Source of the DNA: Puffinus mauretanicus
Lineage: Eukaryota; Chordata; Aves; Procellariiformes; Procellariidae
Direction: 5' to 3'
NCBI GenBank assembly: GCA_023333565.1
Contig: JAJKFH010003650.1
Coordinates: 62,001 to 126,000 of the forward strand
DNA length: 64,000 bases
Part shown: in pieces, positions 24,801 through 38,700 of the stretch
How the letters are laid out: every line of letters begins with the position of its first letter
Numbering within the stretch: position 1 is the first letter of the stretch
Notes under the pieces: model-generated
What the model was told of the DNA's origin: nothing
Databases searched by the model: none
What the model saw: only the letters and a program-made list of their open reading frames with translations
Program-made: the position numbers and the translations under genes

Positions 24801-27800
24801 ATTTGCTATATGTGAGGCAGACAGATGATCTATCCAGAGCAGAGAAGGGCTTTTTTTCTTTTTAATTATCAATGGTTAATTTGTGAAAAAAGATACATTT
24901 CAGAGGATCAAAGCTATATGAATTTGAGTTGAATTCATTAAAGAATTATTCCTAAAAAGGGAAATTTTTCAAATATCTTGAATATGTTCCTTTGAAGGTA
25001 TTAAAATATTTCTCATCAGAAATGCAGAAATATTTATTTTTCATTTGGTATTTTCTGTTTACAAGCTGACCTAGATTGTATTACAGAAAAATAATTTTAA
25101 AAATGAACCAAAAGGTTTCATTTTGAGTTTTAAGAAATATTTTAGATTTACCTCTTGCAATCCCTCATACACACACGGGATATAATTTATCTGTGTTAAT
25201 TTTGCTCTGTTGGCTAGCAGAAGGTATATCTCAAAACAGAAGGAAATAGAAGATTCCCCTGTACAGATGTGAATAATTTATTTGCTTCGTGTCTATTTAA
25301 GCAGTGGATCCAACCCATGCTATTTAGTAAAATGACTGATAGGAACCTCTACCAATTTGGAATTTGTATTCAAAACAGGCGATTAAAAAATATGCTGTCA
25401 ACTAGAGATTGCACGTGTAAAGCAGGTACTCATTGCCCCTTTACTGGCATCTTTACACCTGGGGATCAAGAAATACTTCAATACTTCCAACATACATTGT
25501 TGTGGCTTTTTTCAGTTAACATAGGAATCCTGTTATTAAAAAAAAGTTTTGCAAATATAAAACCAATGGAAAATCTACACATTGACTTGATAACCTTTTT
25601 GTAGATTTCTATAGATTGAAATAATTGTGACATGGATCTTGCTGCCTGTAGATAAAGAGTTGTGGCAGACTGGGGCTGCATAGAGGAAAGATACGCAAAG
25701 AGAAGGGAAGGCAAATGGATGTGCCAAGCCTCTCTCTATCCCTCTTCCTACTTCTTCCTTGTAAACAAGCACTCCCAATCCCAAAACCCCATAGAATGCC
25801 GGCCTTCCTCTTCCAAAAGTGAAACCATTTTGTTCCAAATTAGAATTAAAAAAATTTTTTTAAAATAATTTTGAAAATGTTGTTTTCCAGAAATGTCAAA
25901 CAATTTTAAATATATATCCTTTCCATTTCTATTATTATGAAAAGAACAGCTGGCTACCCTGATGCTCAAAGAAACTGATCTCATGAGTCCTCCAGTGAGA
26001 CCAAGAGTCCTTAAAGGAGTCCACTGAACACTGATGGTGCTAGATAAAATTAGGGTTTCTATTCAGTTCGTTTCCTGGAAGTCAGGCTGCAAACTCCAGC
26101 AGTATCCATAAAGAATAACCAGGGACTTTTATGATCATGGTGACAAAAACCCCGGAAGCCTTTTTTTAAGATATTGTAACTATTCAAACAGAGACATCAC
26201 TGTGGGAATGCTATGAAAATAAAATTACTATTCACTCATTTAAACCTCATTACTTATACTATTTACAAGATTATACATGCACTTTATAACATATATATAA
26301 AAGTGACTAAAAATCTCTTTTTGATACATTTACATATATCAAAATGTGCACTTTTGCAAGACACATATGAATCATTGCCAGAATAGTTATTTTTCCTGAA
26401 GCTTGTTGTATTCTGATGTTTTTAACCAAATGCTTATATTTTCAGGGTGAAATAATTTTTTTTATTGAAATGCAAGGGTGAATGTGCAGGCCTCATGAAT
26501 CCTTAATATTGTTCACTGATCGTCAGCTATCCTTTACCAAGAAGCAAAATTCTCATATGTTCATGTGAAGCTCTCTTTGATTTATGTGGGAACCTAACCT
26601 TCAAGGGCACAATCTGGATCTCTATTTTGTGACTTCACAACATGACTCTTAAGTAAAAGAAAGTTAAATAAATGTTTAATGGAATAGGTAATGGCCTAAA
26701 CTAGTAAATATTAACATGACTTTTTTTTTTCCAATATCCAATTTTGCAACTCAAGTTTTGCAAACTTAAATAAAGAGAAGACTTTCTTGACTTAAATCAG
26801 AACAGTAAAATGACATTCAGTATAACATTTCATGTTATGTCCATGCTCTGCATGTCACTGACTTTGTCATGTGTCAGCATGCCCTTATTATAACTCCTCA
26901 AATTCTCATTAACCAGAAATCACCTCACCAGGGTCAAATCTGAGTTGCAATTGCCCTGTACGTGCCACTGGTTTCAGTTCAGTGGTCTGCATTACCATAG
27001 TGACACTTGAAACAACTGAATATTTTAATGTTATTTGACACAGATGATAAATCAGAAAAACAATTTCCCCACATAGGGAAGTAAAGGATCTCTTCTGAGA
27101 ATATAAAAAATATTAGTTACTGAGGAGGAAAAGTAAGGAATAAAACGTCAATGAAGAGTTTTTCAGTGATGTTATTAAAGGACTAGAAAAAGTGAAGAAG
27201 CATCAAGGAAAGGTGAGGAGTGCTGGAGAGAGCAAATGTTTAAAGCAAGAGCTTGACAAAATAAGCAGGTGATGTGAGGAAGGTTAAAGAGAACTTAATG
27301 CATGGTTGTTTCTTACAGCGGGTGAGGGCATAGCCAGAATAGCTAAAGACAGGAAAACTATCAAAATCAGAAGTAAAACCTAACTGGAATCTCAGGTTGT
27401 AAAAAATCATGCATTGTAGAATGTAAAGTACACTAAAACTCAAACTTTTGAAAATCAAAAAAATTAGTAGAAATGTAAGGGTTAGAATGTGAGCTTTCAT
27501 TTCTTAGAGAAATACCACAACATGTTTGAAAGTCTAAACTTTCAGGCTGTGAAACAAAGATCTGCATATGAGACAATCCAAAATAGTCCCTTAAGGAAAA
27601 GTATGGGAAAAGGATTCCTCATAGCCTTGACATCTTAGGGCTACCCCTATCCCACCCAAAACATTCCCCTTCCCATAATCTTCCTTACTTTTGTTCTGAT
27701 CTTCGACACATGCCCTGCCACTCTGCTAAACATCCTTACATAAAGTTTATTTTCTTTCTAGAAATAGCTCCATTACCTGAGTTGTCTTTCAGAATATATT

Positions 27801-28589
27801 TTCTTAAAATAGAAATCTATCTTTTCAGAAAGAGATTGAAGCAACATGCCCACAGATAATGTTCAAGTGGCTGTCAAGAGTAAGATCTGAACATAAAGTG
27901 CCTGGGGGAGGCTGAAGAACCAAACTGGGCTCTTTGAACAAATGGAAACACCTGAGAACTGGTTGACATAAGATCTTCAAAGTTTTGAAAACCATTAGCT
28001 TCCTGTGATTAGGAAGTGACAGTCCAGACCACCTATAATCTTCTAATGGTATTTTCAATATTGTTTCCCTAAAGGGCCTTAAGCTGATATAAACAGATAT
28101 ATTTTAGCTGAGAGAAACTGCGACATGGTCCACATCTTGAGGAAACTGCATCTCATGTGGAAAATTATTCTGCTGAAATTCCTTTGACAGGTCTGCTTCA
28201 ACCTCTGCAGATTAAGCATAGCAGAGAGCTTGAAATATACTCTCAAGTGGCTCGTAGTTGGACTGTATCTAAACAGTCCAAGAAGAAAACAGCCCATCCA
28301 AAAAAAAAAAAAAAAATCAAAAAAGGTTTGGTGAGTTTACTTTCAGTCACGTTTTTAGGGCAAGCACCATTTCAGAATGAACTAGAGAGAGATTTTTTTA
28401 CCTTCTGCAATACAAACTAGAGTGGTAGACTATGAAGAAGCCAAATAGCTTTTTCTTTCTTTTTGGCAGTGAATCCTATCTTGAAATACAACCAAGGATA
28501 GGATGAAAATTGCAGGATAAGACATTTAAAATCATACATTCTTCTCTACTGCTGAGCCTACCTCTGTGTAATTATTGATATAAGCAATA

Positions 28590-28850
28590 GGGGCTGTTTG
28601 GTCGACTGCGGAACTGACAGTTTTATAAACCCATGTACATCCTGTAACTATCCACCACACAACCCGCCATCCTCTGGATCTCCTTCTTCTTATACCCAGC
28701 CTGTATGAGCTTGAGATACTTTGCCTGGCTCCAACATGGTGCTAGGACAAGAACTCAAACCATACCCTCTGCACCCAAAACCACAACACTGCTAGAAACT
28801 CTATGTCCTCCACGTACTATAATCATGACCTGACTATGAAGCAAGATATG
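28590..28850. other. GC-raised block, unidentified
   Basis: About 260 bp with C-rich plus-strand composition, bounded by AT-rich DNA. On the plus strand it contains TTTTATAAACC near 28621, which could be a TATA box. No terminal repeats or coding domain were recognised. It may be a decayed LTR or other repeat. Confidence 0.25.
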
Positions 28851-29652
28851 TCAGAAGTTGAGGGTAGTCTGAAGCCACGTGTGTACAAATGGGTAAACTG
28901 ACAGCAGTTAATACTAATAATACTAGCTGATTTTCTGTTAGCATCTCTAGTTAGGCACTGGTTTGCAGAAAACACATAGAAACTTAAGGATCTTTTGCCT
29001 TTCTATCAAATATGGATGACACTGCCTAGCTGCTTCACAAATTATCACGGAGGTGACAGCAAAATTAAGAAGCCTTGTTTTCTTGGGGAAGTGGCTGAAG
29101 AGTGGCATAGAAACTGGAGATAGTCCTGGGAAGGGGAAAAAGAACAACTAGAGTGAAAAAATCTCTGGGGAGAAATTTAATATAAGGAAAGAATAAGGAG
29201 ATTAAATGTTGCTTAAATGAAAAAAAAAAAAAAAAAAGGCATTTTTTATTATTGCAGTAGTAAGCCTATTCACTTAAAATCATAAAAAAGACAGGAAATG
29301 AAAATATTATGGATGTTACAGCAGCATTTCTTGGCCTTAATGATGTATATAGTACAAGTTTTATGGACCATAAGTAGTAAATCAAATCACATTTCATCAG
29401 AAAAACTACAGCAAAAAGGAGTATGGAAGTATGGTGGAACAAAACTGTATTTGGTTTAGAGTCCAAAGCATTTCAGAAATGAGTTCTGGCGTCACTAACA
29501 TCAGCCCCTAGGCACAGAGGACTGTTGTTCAATTTCCATTAAAAAAATAGTCAACACACTTCTACCTGGAATATCTATGAAAATGAAATACTTGAACAAA
29601 GCATGTGCTTCGTATCTAGTCCTAGGCTGAAACTATGTGGAACTAGAATTTC

Positions 29653-29844
29653 TTGAACATGCAGCAGCAGCTTGGGTCTGGAAGCGGTGTAACAACCCTG
29701 CGGCAACTTCAAATGCAACAAGCCTTGCTGGCTGAAACCCTGAGCATCTCTCCCTGGGACCCTGAGCTCCTCTGCTGGTCGCAGCTGCTGTTAGACCTGA
29801 GCGGGCTTCATGTAAAGAAAGATCCTCAGCTGCCTTCACACTAA
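29653..29844 (+). other. short coding-like GC-rich block
   Basis: About 190 bp is open on both strands, 63 codons on plus and most of 68 on minus. The plus frame reads MNMQQQLGSGSGVTTLRQLQ, then continues Leu- and Gln-rich to a stop at 29842-29844. Composition resembles coding DNA or a CAG-rich element more than the surrounding intron. No splice sites of quality or domain are apparent, and I do not recognise the protein. It could be a processed pseudogene remnant or simply chance. Confidence 0.25.
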
Positions 29845-30109
29845 TCTGCAGAGTGTAAAGTTGCCTTGTCTTTCATTAACTCAGCACTGTGCAAATGCTT
29901 TCTATTGCTCCAAGCTTTATACGGGTTTTGAGATAAGATTCATAGGGTATTATATTTACACTCATAACCCTGTTAGCCTGAGACAGCTATTCTTGGAGCC
30001 CATCTGTGTGTTCCTGAAACTGTGGCATGGCATAATCATAAAGCAAATACAATCCAGTCACTGATAATAAAGAATTTTAGTTGTCCCTGTTGTTCCTTTT
30101 GAAAGACTA

Positions 30110-31110
30110 TTCCAGAATCTGAGAGGAAGAATGCTAATGTCTAATATTTCATCCAATATTCTCCATCATACTGCTAAGTTTCACAATATCCTTATTCTGG
30201 TGCTCAAGATCTTCTGATTGCCAGTGCTTCCAAACCTGTGTACCTTCTTCTAGCATAGAGTTATTAAAACCGGAAATAAGATCAGTCCTGAAGAAACTCT
30301 CCTTGCAATCTCCCTCCAGGCTGAAGGAGGGATTTGAACAATACATGCTTATTATATACTACTTAAAATTTCTTTAAATATACTCTTCTCTGACTTGCCT
30401 TTTTATTTCTCATTAGATATAGCACTATATCAAATACTTTACATAAACTCCACATGGGAGATCTACCTATTTTCTGTTTTCTAGAAGATCAGGTATCTTA
30501 ACAAGGGAAAAATATTTCTTTGGTTTGGCACAATCTAGCATCCTCTATTTCATTCTAATTTTTACTTATCTTCAAGCCCTTAATAATTCTTTTCTTTAAT
30601 GATCTTTCAAAATAATATTGTAAAGCATTGCATACTAGTGAGTTCAGACTAAAGGGTCTAACACACTAGATGACTCTCTTAACCTATTTTTTCCATCCAT
30701 TTCACTAGAAGTGCTACCTTTACCAAACCATCGGTCCCACAGTGTCTGTTTTCCAGTTTGAAAGCTTTATTATAAATTTTGGCTATTTGACCTTATTGTC
30801 ACATTTAGTTCAGTCACAGATCAGGGATAGAGATTATCCAGCACCCTAAATTAACCACTCGAAACTCAATGAATTTTGCTATTGTTTGTGATAGCAATAT
30901 TATTTTCCTTTGTATCTCAGTTCCTACTAGAGCCTTTTCCCTTCTCCAATGTCAAATATCATCACTGTCACTCAACACTAAAGCAAATTATTCTTTCAGT
31001 GTAAGAGCCATACCTAGTTACCCTTTGTTCCTACATCTATCTATTACTATCTACATAGTAATTATAATGTTTTATTACTGGCTTTCTTCTCTATTTGTTT
31101 CAATGTCTTT
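30110..31110 (-). mobile_element. ancient CR1 LINE fragment
   Basis: The plus strand resembles, with heavy divergence, the antisense of CR1 ORF2. Segments such as CCTTATTCTGGTGCTCAAGA, CTTCTAGCATAGAGTTATTA, TTACATAAACTCCACATGGG and GTGAGTTCAGACTAAAGGGT occur in the expected order for an old CR1 reverse-transcriptase region. Frames are destroyed. Identification is by memory of CR1-type patterns, so the edges are approximate. Confidence 0.5.
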
Positions 31111-34100
31111 TTTTTTTTTTTTTAATATATATAAAAGCATATATATGTAAAAAAAAGAAGCCTGACTTTTGGCAATTTTTCAAATTTTTACTACACCCAT
31201 CTCTATTTTTGTATGAACATGTATGTTAAAAAAAAAAATCATGTTTTCAGCAGCTGGGCATAAGACTAAGCAACCAAGTTTCTGCCAATACACATGCCTA
31301 AGTACTGAAATAACTATTTAAACACCAAACACATATTCTGAAAACATAAATAGAAAATATTTCGACTTTATTAAAAAAGAATACTGAGAAAATAACTAGA
31401 ACCTGACACCATTAAAACAGCATAGGAAGGAAGCTAGGTTTTTTTACTGTACTGCATCTTCTCCCTTTTGGTGAGGTTTGATTTATTATTTGATTTCAGG
31501 GTAAAATAGATGCAGAGAGTCCCAGTGTTTTTGTTACTCTCAGCCTGCTCAGACAACTAACAAGTTAATGCCAAAATTCCTTTCTGATACCTTCTCTGGC
31601 TCCGGGCTTTTATAGAATAGATATTTTGCCCTATTAGTAAACCACCCCTTAAATGCCACAAAAGATGGCTCTTACAAAACCGTCAGACAACTCTGAGTGA
31701 AACAGACCCCTTGCGGAAGATCTGTGTATTTTTATTTCTTATCAGAGGTAAAGTAGGATCCTACTAACTTGGGTGGTTCCTTGCTGCTTGATCAATTTTC
31801 ATCTCATTATGCCCAACATTAGCTCGCAGGATTAGCTGGCAGTCAATGATATGCGAGGCTTGACATAGAAGAGAAAAAAAAACTATTAAATTTGATCTTG
31901 CAGTTATCCCCAGAGAACAACAACAAATTAATTTACCCCCTTATTAAAGAGGTTATTAAAGAGGGCAAAGCTATCTGTATTTAACTACTGTCTGCCTCTT
32001 TTGTGCATGGATATTACCTATCAGTGCACCATGTTTTAATGCACTATTAGCCTAAAACCAATATTTGGGGACCTATTATATAGGCAGTTTAGTTTTCCTA
32101 ACTGTGTTCCTGTAAGAAAAAGTAGCGAGAGAAATATGAAGATTAAGTTATTAAGATACAATTCATTTTACTGATTCTAAGGCATGATTCTTTTATGCTA
32201 CTTATCCCAGCTAATGAAAGTCAGATTTAATTAGTTTTTGGGATTTGACATAAAAGGGCTTACCAGGTTTCACAAAGGATTGTAGAAAACCATTTTCTGA
32301 AAGCAAAATCTCGCTAACTATTATTTGAAAATGTGAGACAGGAGAAAGACGGGACCAAAGTGGTTGGGCACATATGAAGGAATTATTTTAAATCTCAACT
32401 GCATTTTATTTTTACACAACACATTTAATAGCGAATATTACAGATGTTTCTCTGCCTGAAAACCTCAAAATCTGGCTATAGAACAAAAAGTGACTGAGGC
32501 AAATTTTAGCTAATATGAATCTGACTTTTTCTTTTTGGCTCCCTGTCCAGAATAGACTGAGCTAAAATCCCAGGACTTTTGGGGCAAACACTATGAGCCT
32601 TTTGGGTCCAAATCTTAGTCCAAATTTTATAGTTCAGTTTCATTCTCAGTAATCAAGGTGGTCAGAATTCCACTTTTTAAATTCAGCAGTGAATTGTTTT
32701 ACATTTACATTTACAAGGTTATGAATAGATTTCTAGCATCTATTTTGAAAAAAAAAAAGGTATTATTTAAATATACTCATATCTTGATGTCTGAGGTCTA
32801 TTACTTGACCACAAAGACATATTCCAACATGAAAAATATGGGATCATTTATATTTTAATTAACAATCTAATGTAAATTCTTTTATCGTTCAGCCCTGTAT
32901 ACAAGTATTCTCATAGCTTAATACATTTGCATTTATGCACTGCAACCTGCTGTCAAACTGCAATCACCTGTGTCCACTGAAAAAATGAACTTTAATGTCA
33001 ACTCAGCAAACTCTCTACTCTCCCATGTTACTGTTAATTTCATAAGCCCCAAGGCACAGGGATGCGGCATTTGGGAAAATACATCATTTTAGGACTGCCA
33101 GTATGGTCTATTGGACACTGTGGCTAAGTTTATACGAAACATTAAAAAGTGCTAGGACCCAGGCCAGACCACTGGAACTCAATCATCCATGCAGCTAAAT
33201 AGCCACTGGCATATTTGAGAGTCAATTGAGAGTCAGTTATGACTCCCCCAAACAATTTGCAGGCACTATTTGGAGGATAGCATGAGTCAAAGACCATTCC
33301 CACTTGGCATTTAGGATGCAACTATTCTGTTTTAGAGGATAAAATGATTTTACAATATCAATGTAGTTGTATCAGTTGGGCCTGAGGCCAGAAAATGGGT
33401 TCTGGTATTGTTTTGTTTCTGTGACAGAAGTAGCTTCTGAGGCCACGGGGAAATGTCATATTAGGGTTGGTGACCTATTTGTTTGGGGGTATTTGGCAAA
33501 CAATAATCTAAATGATAAATCACTGCTTTCTGACAACATTTTTAAAATTAACAAAAAAAAGCCAATTTATTTTTTGGGAAAAGGAATGCAGGGCTTGAAA
33601 TTAAAAAAAAAAATTTGAAATAAGATTAAAAGGCATATGGTAACTGGAATTTTCAAAGGGTTATATATGATCTGAGTGTCTAACTGTATTTTTCTGTCAG
33701 AAAATATCACACAAACCCACAATTATTTATAGTTCTTTCAAGTTACAATGTTAAAAAGGGTCTGCAGGTTACCTTCTAGAAAGATTCATACCAAAAGCCA
33801 CAAAATCTCTGTCCTAGCAGTAGTTATCATCATTTTGAAAAGATTAAAATGACTTGAGAGTTTTAAAAAAGGAATCTCACTGAATCCTAAGTAATATATA
33901 GGAACACGTGTACAAAACTTTCAGAACACAATATAGACTGAATATATTAATAAAATCACTTACACATAAGCTAATGCTGCTTGACCAAACAGCAAGGATT
34001 TCCTTTTCATCAATTTTTTTAATAAAAAGTTTGGGTTAAGTTCATTATTAATGGGATGCAGAAAGTGGAATGGAAAATTCTCACTAATTTAAGTCCACTT

Positions 34101-35628
34101 TGGAAAAATGAGATGAAGGAACGGTGGAGTTGGAAAACATTAAGCAACAATGGGCATCATGGCAATGAATAAAGCCAAAAGACAGAGAGGTGAATGCCTG
34201 ATAGGTAAGTTTCACAAGCAACTTGAGGTGATTTTAACCCTAGTGAAATTAATCCTGAAGACACAGGGTTATCTGTTTTACCATACATTTGCATTCTGTT
34301 ATTATTATTTAATTATTAGAAAGAAGTAGACAAAACAGGTTCTCCACATTCTTTCTTACTCAAATTTTTGGGACCCTGAAAAAAGAAGAGCTTGTTATGT
34401 TTCCACTTTGATTTCTGCTGAACTCTCTTCGATTAGAGACCATACCACCTTGGTGATTATCACTAATAAACGCCTTTACAACTACTCTCAACAAAGGACT
34501 GACAGGAGTCTTGGCAGGGAATGGGGATTTTTAAGATAAAAACCTAATGAGTAGGATCCTCTGGAAGACCCCAAACCCATTACATTACCTTAAAATGTTT
34601 AGTGTAAATAATTAAACACAATCATTTACTTCTTACACCCCAATACAATGGTCAAACTTGTTGACATGGGCAGCTTCCTGCACATGATTTCTGCAACATC
34701 AGTACTGGTCGATGATCCTAAATGCCTTTGCAAATATAGGGAAGGGCATTTAACAATGCTTTTCCGTAGCAATTCATTGTAAACACTGTTGGGCAGGTAA
34801 AGGGATAGATATATAATGTTTAGGAATCATAGTAGAATTGAATCAAAGTCTATACTGTTTCTCACCAGTTATGCTGAGAGAAAGGAAGGACCTTTGATTT
34901 TCTGCGATTGTCATATATTCTCATTAGTCATCCATATAAATTACAGATTAATATTTAGCGGTGCACATACATGCACTTCAAGAAAAGGCTTTCACTATAA
35001 ACCTGTCCAAATTTTCTCTTTCTCAGTCCATAGATGTTTTAGTAAGTTTTAGACTTCATCTTTTACTATTTACTTATTTCTCCACTTTTGTGACTATGTA
35101 CAGAAAACTTTGGATTTTTTACATTTACAAATGTAGCCTCCCTTAGTAATGAATTTTTTCACTTTTTCATTTCACACAAAGTGTGTGTATGTAGTATTCA
35201 AATAATCCAACAACCCAGAAACACCACTTGACGAAAAAATCTGGGACTGTTTACTTTAACTTGGCTTATATATTCTGTAACAGCTCATAAAAAAATCAAA
35301 ATCTGGGTCTGATGCTATTAAACAGTACTGTACCCATTTGACCATAAAACGTCTGACTATTCCAATCGCTGGGGAAAATATACTTCTCAAGAATTCTGCT
35401 ACAGGAGGCAAGTCATTTACAAAAAGTAATGTATTTTATGTTTTGTGTGATAGAAATTTGTGGGGTTTTTTTGTCTAGTTAGAACGAATTGGAGTCTACC
35501 AGTTTTTGGGATATGTATGAGTCATTAATTAGACAGTATATATTACTATACAGATATTTGCTTTTAATCAAGACTTAATTATTTTTGAGAATACCTGATT
35601 TTAAAACAACTTTTTGAACAACACCTAC

Positions 35629-35701
35629 TTGAGGTCTTGGGAAGGTTCTGCTCTGATATGGGGTGTCTCCACAGAGTGCCCAAACACTGCCCCTTCCGTG
35701 C
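35629..35701 (-). CDS. SGCZ: zeta-sarcoglycan exon 6
   Basis: This short 73-nt exon encodes, after completing a Gly codon, TEGAVFGHSVETPHIRAEPS and QDL, then two bases (AA) of a codon finished in exon 7. The peptide is nearly identical to the human SGCZ segment as I recall it, and 73 nt is the size typical of this exon in the sarcoglycan gamma/delta/zeta family. The acceptor AG is at 35703-35702 after a U-rich stretch interrupted by A and G (TTTTATTTATGTATTTTAG); the donor is TCAA|GTAGGT with GT at 35628-35627. With the first base of exon 7 the split codon reads AAA (Lys), where I remember Arg in human. The length is not a multiple of three, so skipping would shift the frame. It lies 26.2 kb downstream of exon 5. 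Confidence 0.95.
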
Positions 35702-38700
35702 CTAAAATACATAAATAAAATACAGTACAATTACTTTGGAAAATAAAAACGCATTGAAATGTATGACCACAAATTGACATTTTTAGGACAAAATATCTGA
35801 TTGAATCCTTTATTAATGATTATCAGTATTTCTTCATATTTATGTTTGCATTTCCATATCAAAATCTGAACCTACGTCATGTGAAACTTTAGACTTCTGC
35901 TTATCAGTAGATGAATTTCACATACAAATCTGAAAACATTTATAGATCCAAACTTTTCAGCACTGACTTGCCTTAATGCTCATCTCAACATTTGGGAGAT
36001 GAATTGTTTTACATATAAGGAAAAGAATATCATAGGTTTGTTTCACAAAAAGAAGTGTCTACTATTTTTTGTATGATGCTCATTTTGATTACTTAAATTG
36101 AAATGCCAAGCTTTCAAAAGTTTTGAAATAACAGTCTACCACCTGAAGTTGCTAGCCTGAATCTCAATATCTGACAGCTTCAGAGTTTCCTTCCATCAGA
36201 CCTTTCTCACTGAAAACTTTTGTTTCTCAAAGAAATTAAAGAGACTTATCTGGAATGTCCTTTGGTTTTAGAATTGGCAGTGGACACTCATGTATCTCCT
36301 ACTGGGCACTCAAAATCAAGGCAAAGAAAATGGCTAATTATTTCCTAAAACTGAATTGATTCTCTATTGAATTCTAATTTCTATAACTCGGTCCAAGCTG
36401 CATATGATAATTCCACACTTTGAATTACATGACCAAGATTTTTCATTGAAAATCTCCTTTTCAATAAAAAATTTGAGTTCTGATAAATGTTCATTGAAGT
36501 TATTTGAAAAAAAGACAAGTATTTACACAATCCATTTTCTAAATGCAATTATTTTTTAAAGAGAATGAAAAAAGCCCCAAAATATTAATGAAGATCTGAT
36601 TACAGCAAGTTCTTTGTTAAAATAATAGAAAACTCAAGAAACTGACATGTAGTGAACAGCACTATAAAATCAGTATTTGTCGTAACTCTCAGACACAAGG
36701 ATTGAAAGCATAACAGTCATTTATACTACTCGATTTACAGTTAATAGTTAGCAATAGCCTACCTATGTTGTTAGGCATGCAAAAATTTGTCTTCTTTTTT
36801 TTCCCTGGACCCTATCATCATGTCTATTTTTGTTTACTGATTTGTCCAATGCCACTATTCTTGTCTTCGATTTATAAAAACTTTAGCTTTTTCTTTTTTT
36901 TTAAACAATATCCATGCACCTGTAAGCTTTCACTTTTCTGAAAAGATGGTGTCTCTGGGCACCGTGTAATGTAAATAGCCTAGAACTATTGCGTGAAAGT
37001 CTTTCCAACAGAGAACCGCCATTAAAGATGAAAGAACTGAATAACACTACGTGTAAAACAAGTAATGCATGTACTTTCTATCACTAGAAATAAGATCAAG
37101 GAAACTGTCGGTGATAATTATAGTTGATTACTAAATATTCTGGGATTAACTGCCGTATGTCAACAACACTTTTCTTGTGTTCTGAGCCTTGAATTCTGAG
37201 TAAACTTAAAACTATACCAACAATATCTTGCATTAGCTGTGTAAGAAGTGCTCAGCAGAACAGAGGCACCACTCTAACTGTTTATATTTTAAATACAATA
37301 AAATATTTTCAATTATATAAATATTTTATTTAAATATTTCACAAGTATTTTCAGAAATTTTGGCTGTTAATGGAGATAGATATTTAGATATTTTTGCAGT
37401 TAACCAATAACATTTAGTAAACTGATCTTACCAGGATTTGAAGGCAGAAAGAGGCTATAGAATGTTTAACTGATAATACCATTTTACAGTGTTAAAGAGA
37501 AAATGTCCTGAGCAAGAAGCCAAAAAAATCTAATTAAACATTAAACTAAATTACTGTCAGAAAATCATCATTGTCAGTCATCTTCTAAACTCCACTTTCA
37601 TTTAAAAAAAAAAACAGAAATAAACCCCCTCATTATAAAATACTCTGCTGGTATGGAATACCCAGGAGATGAAGAGGGGATTTCTGAGAGTAATGAAATA
37701 AAGTCCTAAGTTTTTATCTCCAGAAATCTATAAGCTTTACAAATATCTTGGCAAAGTATACTGAAAAGAATGTCATTACAACTGCTGCTTTGAAGATCTC
37801 ACAAGAAACAACCAAATCCACTTTCTATAACCAAACTTTGCTGAGTGTTATGGAGAAAAAACAGCATATCTTTTTACCTAAAAGCATTCACAGAGGTGCT
37901 GTGCATAATCTGCTTTTAAAACCTGACATTGCCTTGCAATTCTGCTACCTTTAAGAGACAGGAATAGCATTTTGTATAGCCAGGCTTTCTGTCACTCAAA
38001 ATAAATCTCACCTCCATCTATAATGGCATGCAAGAAATTCTACAGGAGCTGAATATCAGAAATCAAAGAGTGTGCTTCCAGATCCTGTTCACCTTTTTCA
38101 TCAGCAAAATTAAATACTTTCAAGGCCAAGGGCTTTTTGTATTTTTGAAGGTGGCAATGGGATATGAAGATGTAAATAACAAAGATAGATGCAGAATTGC
38201 CAGTCTTTACTTATGAGAAGACATCAGCTGTAATGTTTCAAAGAGCAGAATTAATGAAAGATGTATAAAACATCACTGTAGTATGGGTCAGACACTAAAT
38301 CAACCAGAAGTGCCAAAGATAATATTAGGCAAAGACTGATAACAAAAGGTAAATGACAGCTGGTTCTAAGCCAGCATTAGTATTTCCTCACTTTCAGCTG
38401 CATTTTTTTAAAAGACAGGAAGGCGTTTCTCCCCTAACAAAATAGAAATTTGGAAAGAAAGACCAAGTTTGTCCAAGCAGACTGAAAATCCAGGCAGGTT
38501 GAATTAAGGATAAACTGATAATAATTAAATAAAATATAATTAAAACTCAAACCAAACCAAACATGCTCCTTTTTCTATTTGAAGATATAATCCCACGTTT
38601 TTTTCTTCTCATACAGCCTCAAAAGTGGAAGTATAACAGTTCTTGTGGTAAATGCTTTATCCTCAAAAAATATGCTATCAGCAAGTTCAAGAATATCTCC

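Larger units (their letters stand above)
21828..35628 (-). other. SGCZ: SGCZ intron 6 (13.8 kb)
   Basis: Mostly AT-rich sequence without recognisable genes. Contents noticed are a small perfect inverted repeat (TTAACCCT / AGGGTTAA, 22435-22442 and 22451-22458), A17 at 28300-28316, A18 at 29220-29237, T16 at 31108-31123, GC-raised blocks at 28.59-28.85 and 29.65-29.84 kb, and an ancient CR1 at 30.1-31.1 kb. Remaining parts show nothing I can name. Confidence 0.88.

Noticed and set aside
7908..35628. Nearly equal lengths of introns 6 and 7 (13,801 and 13,796 bp)
   Set aside because: No sequence similarity between the two introns was seen; coincidence.
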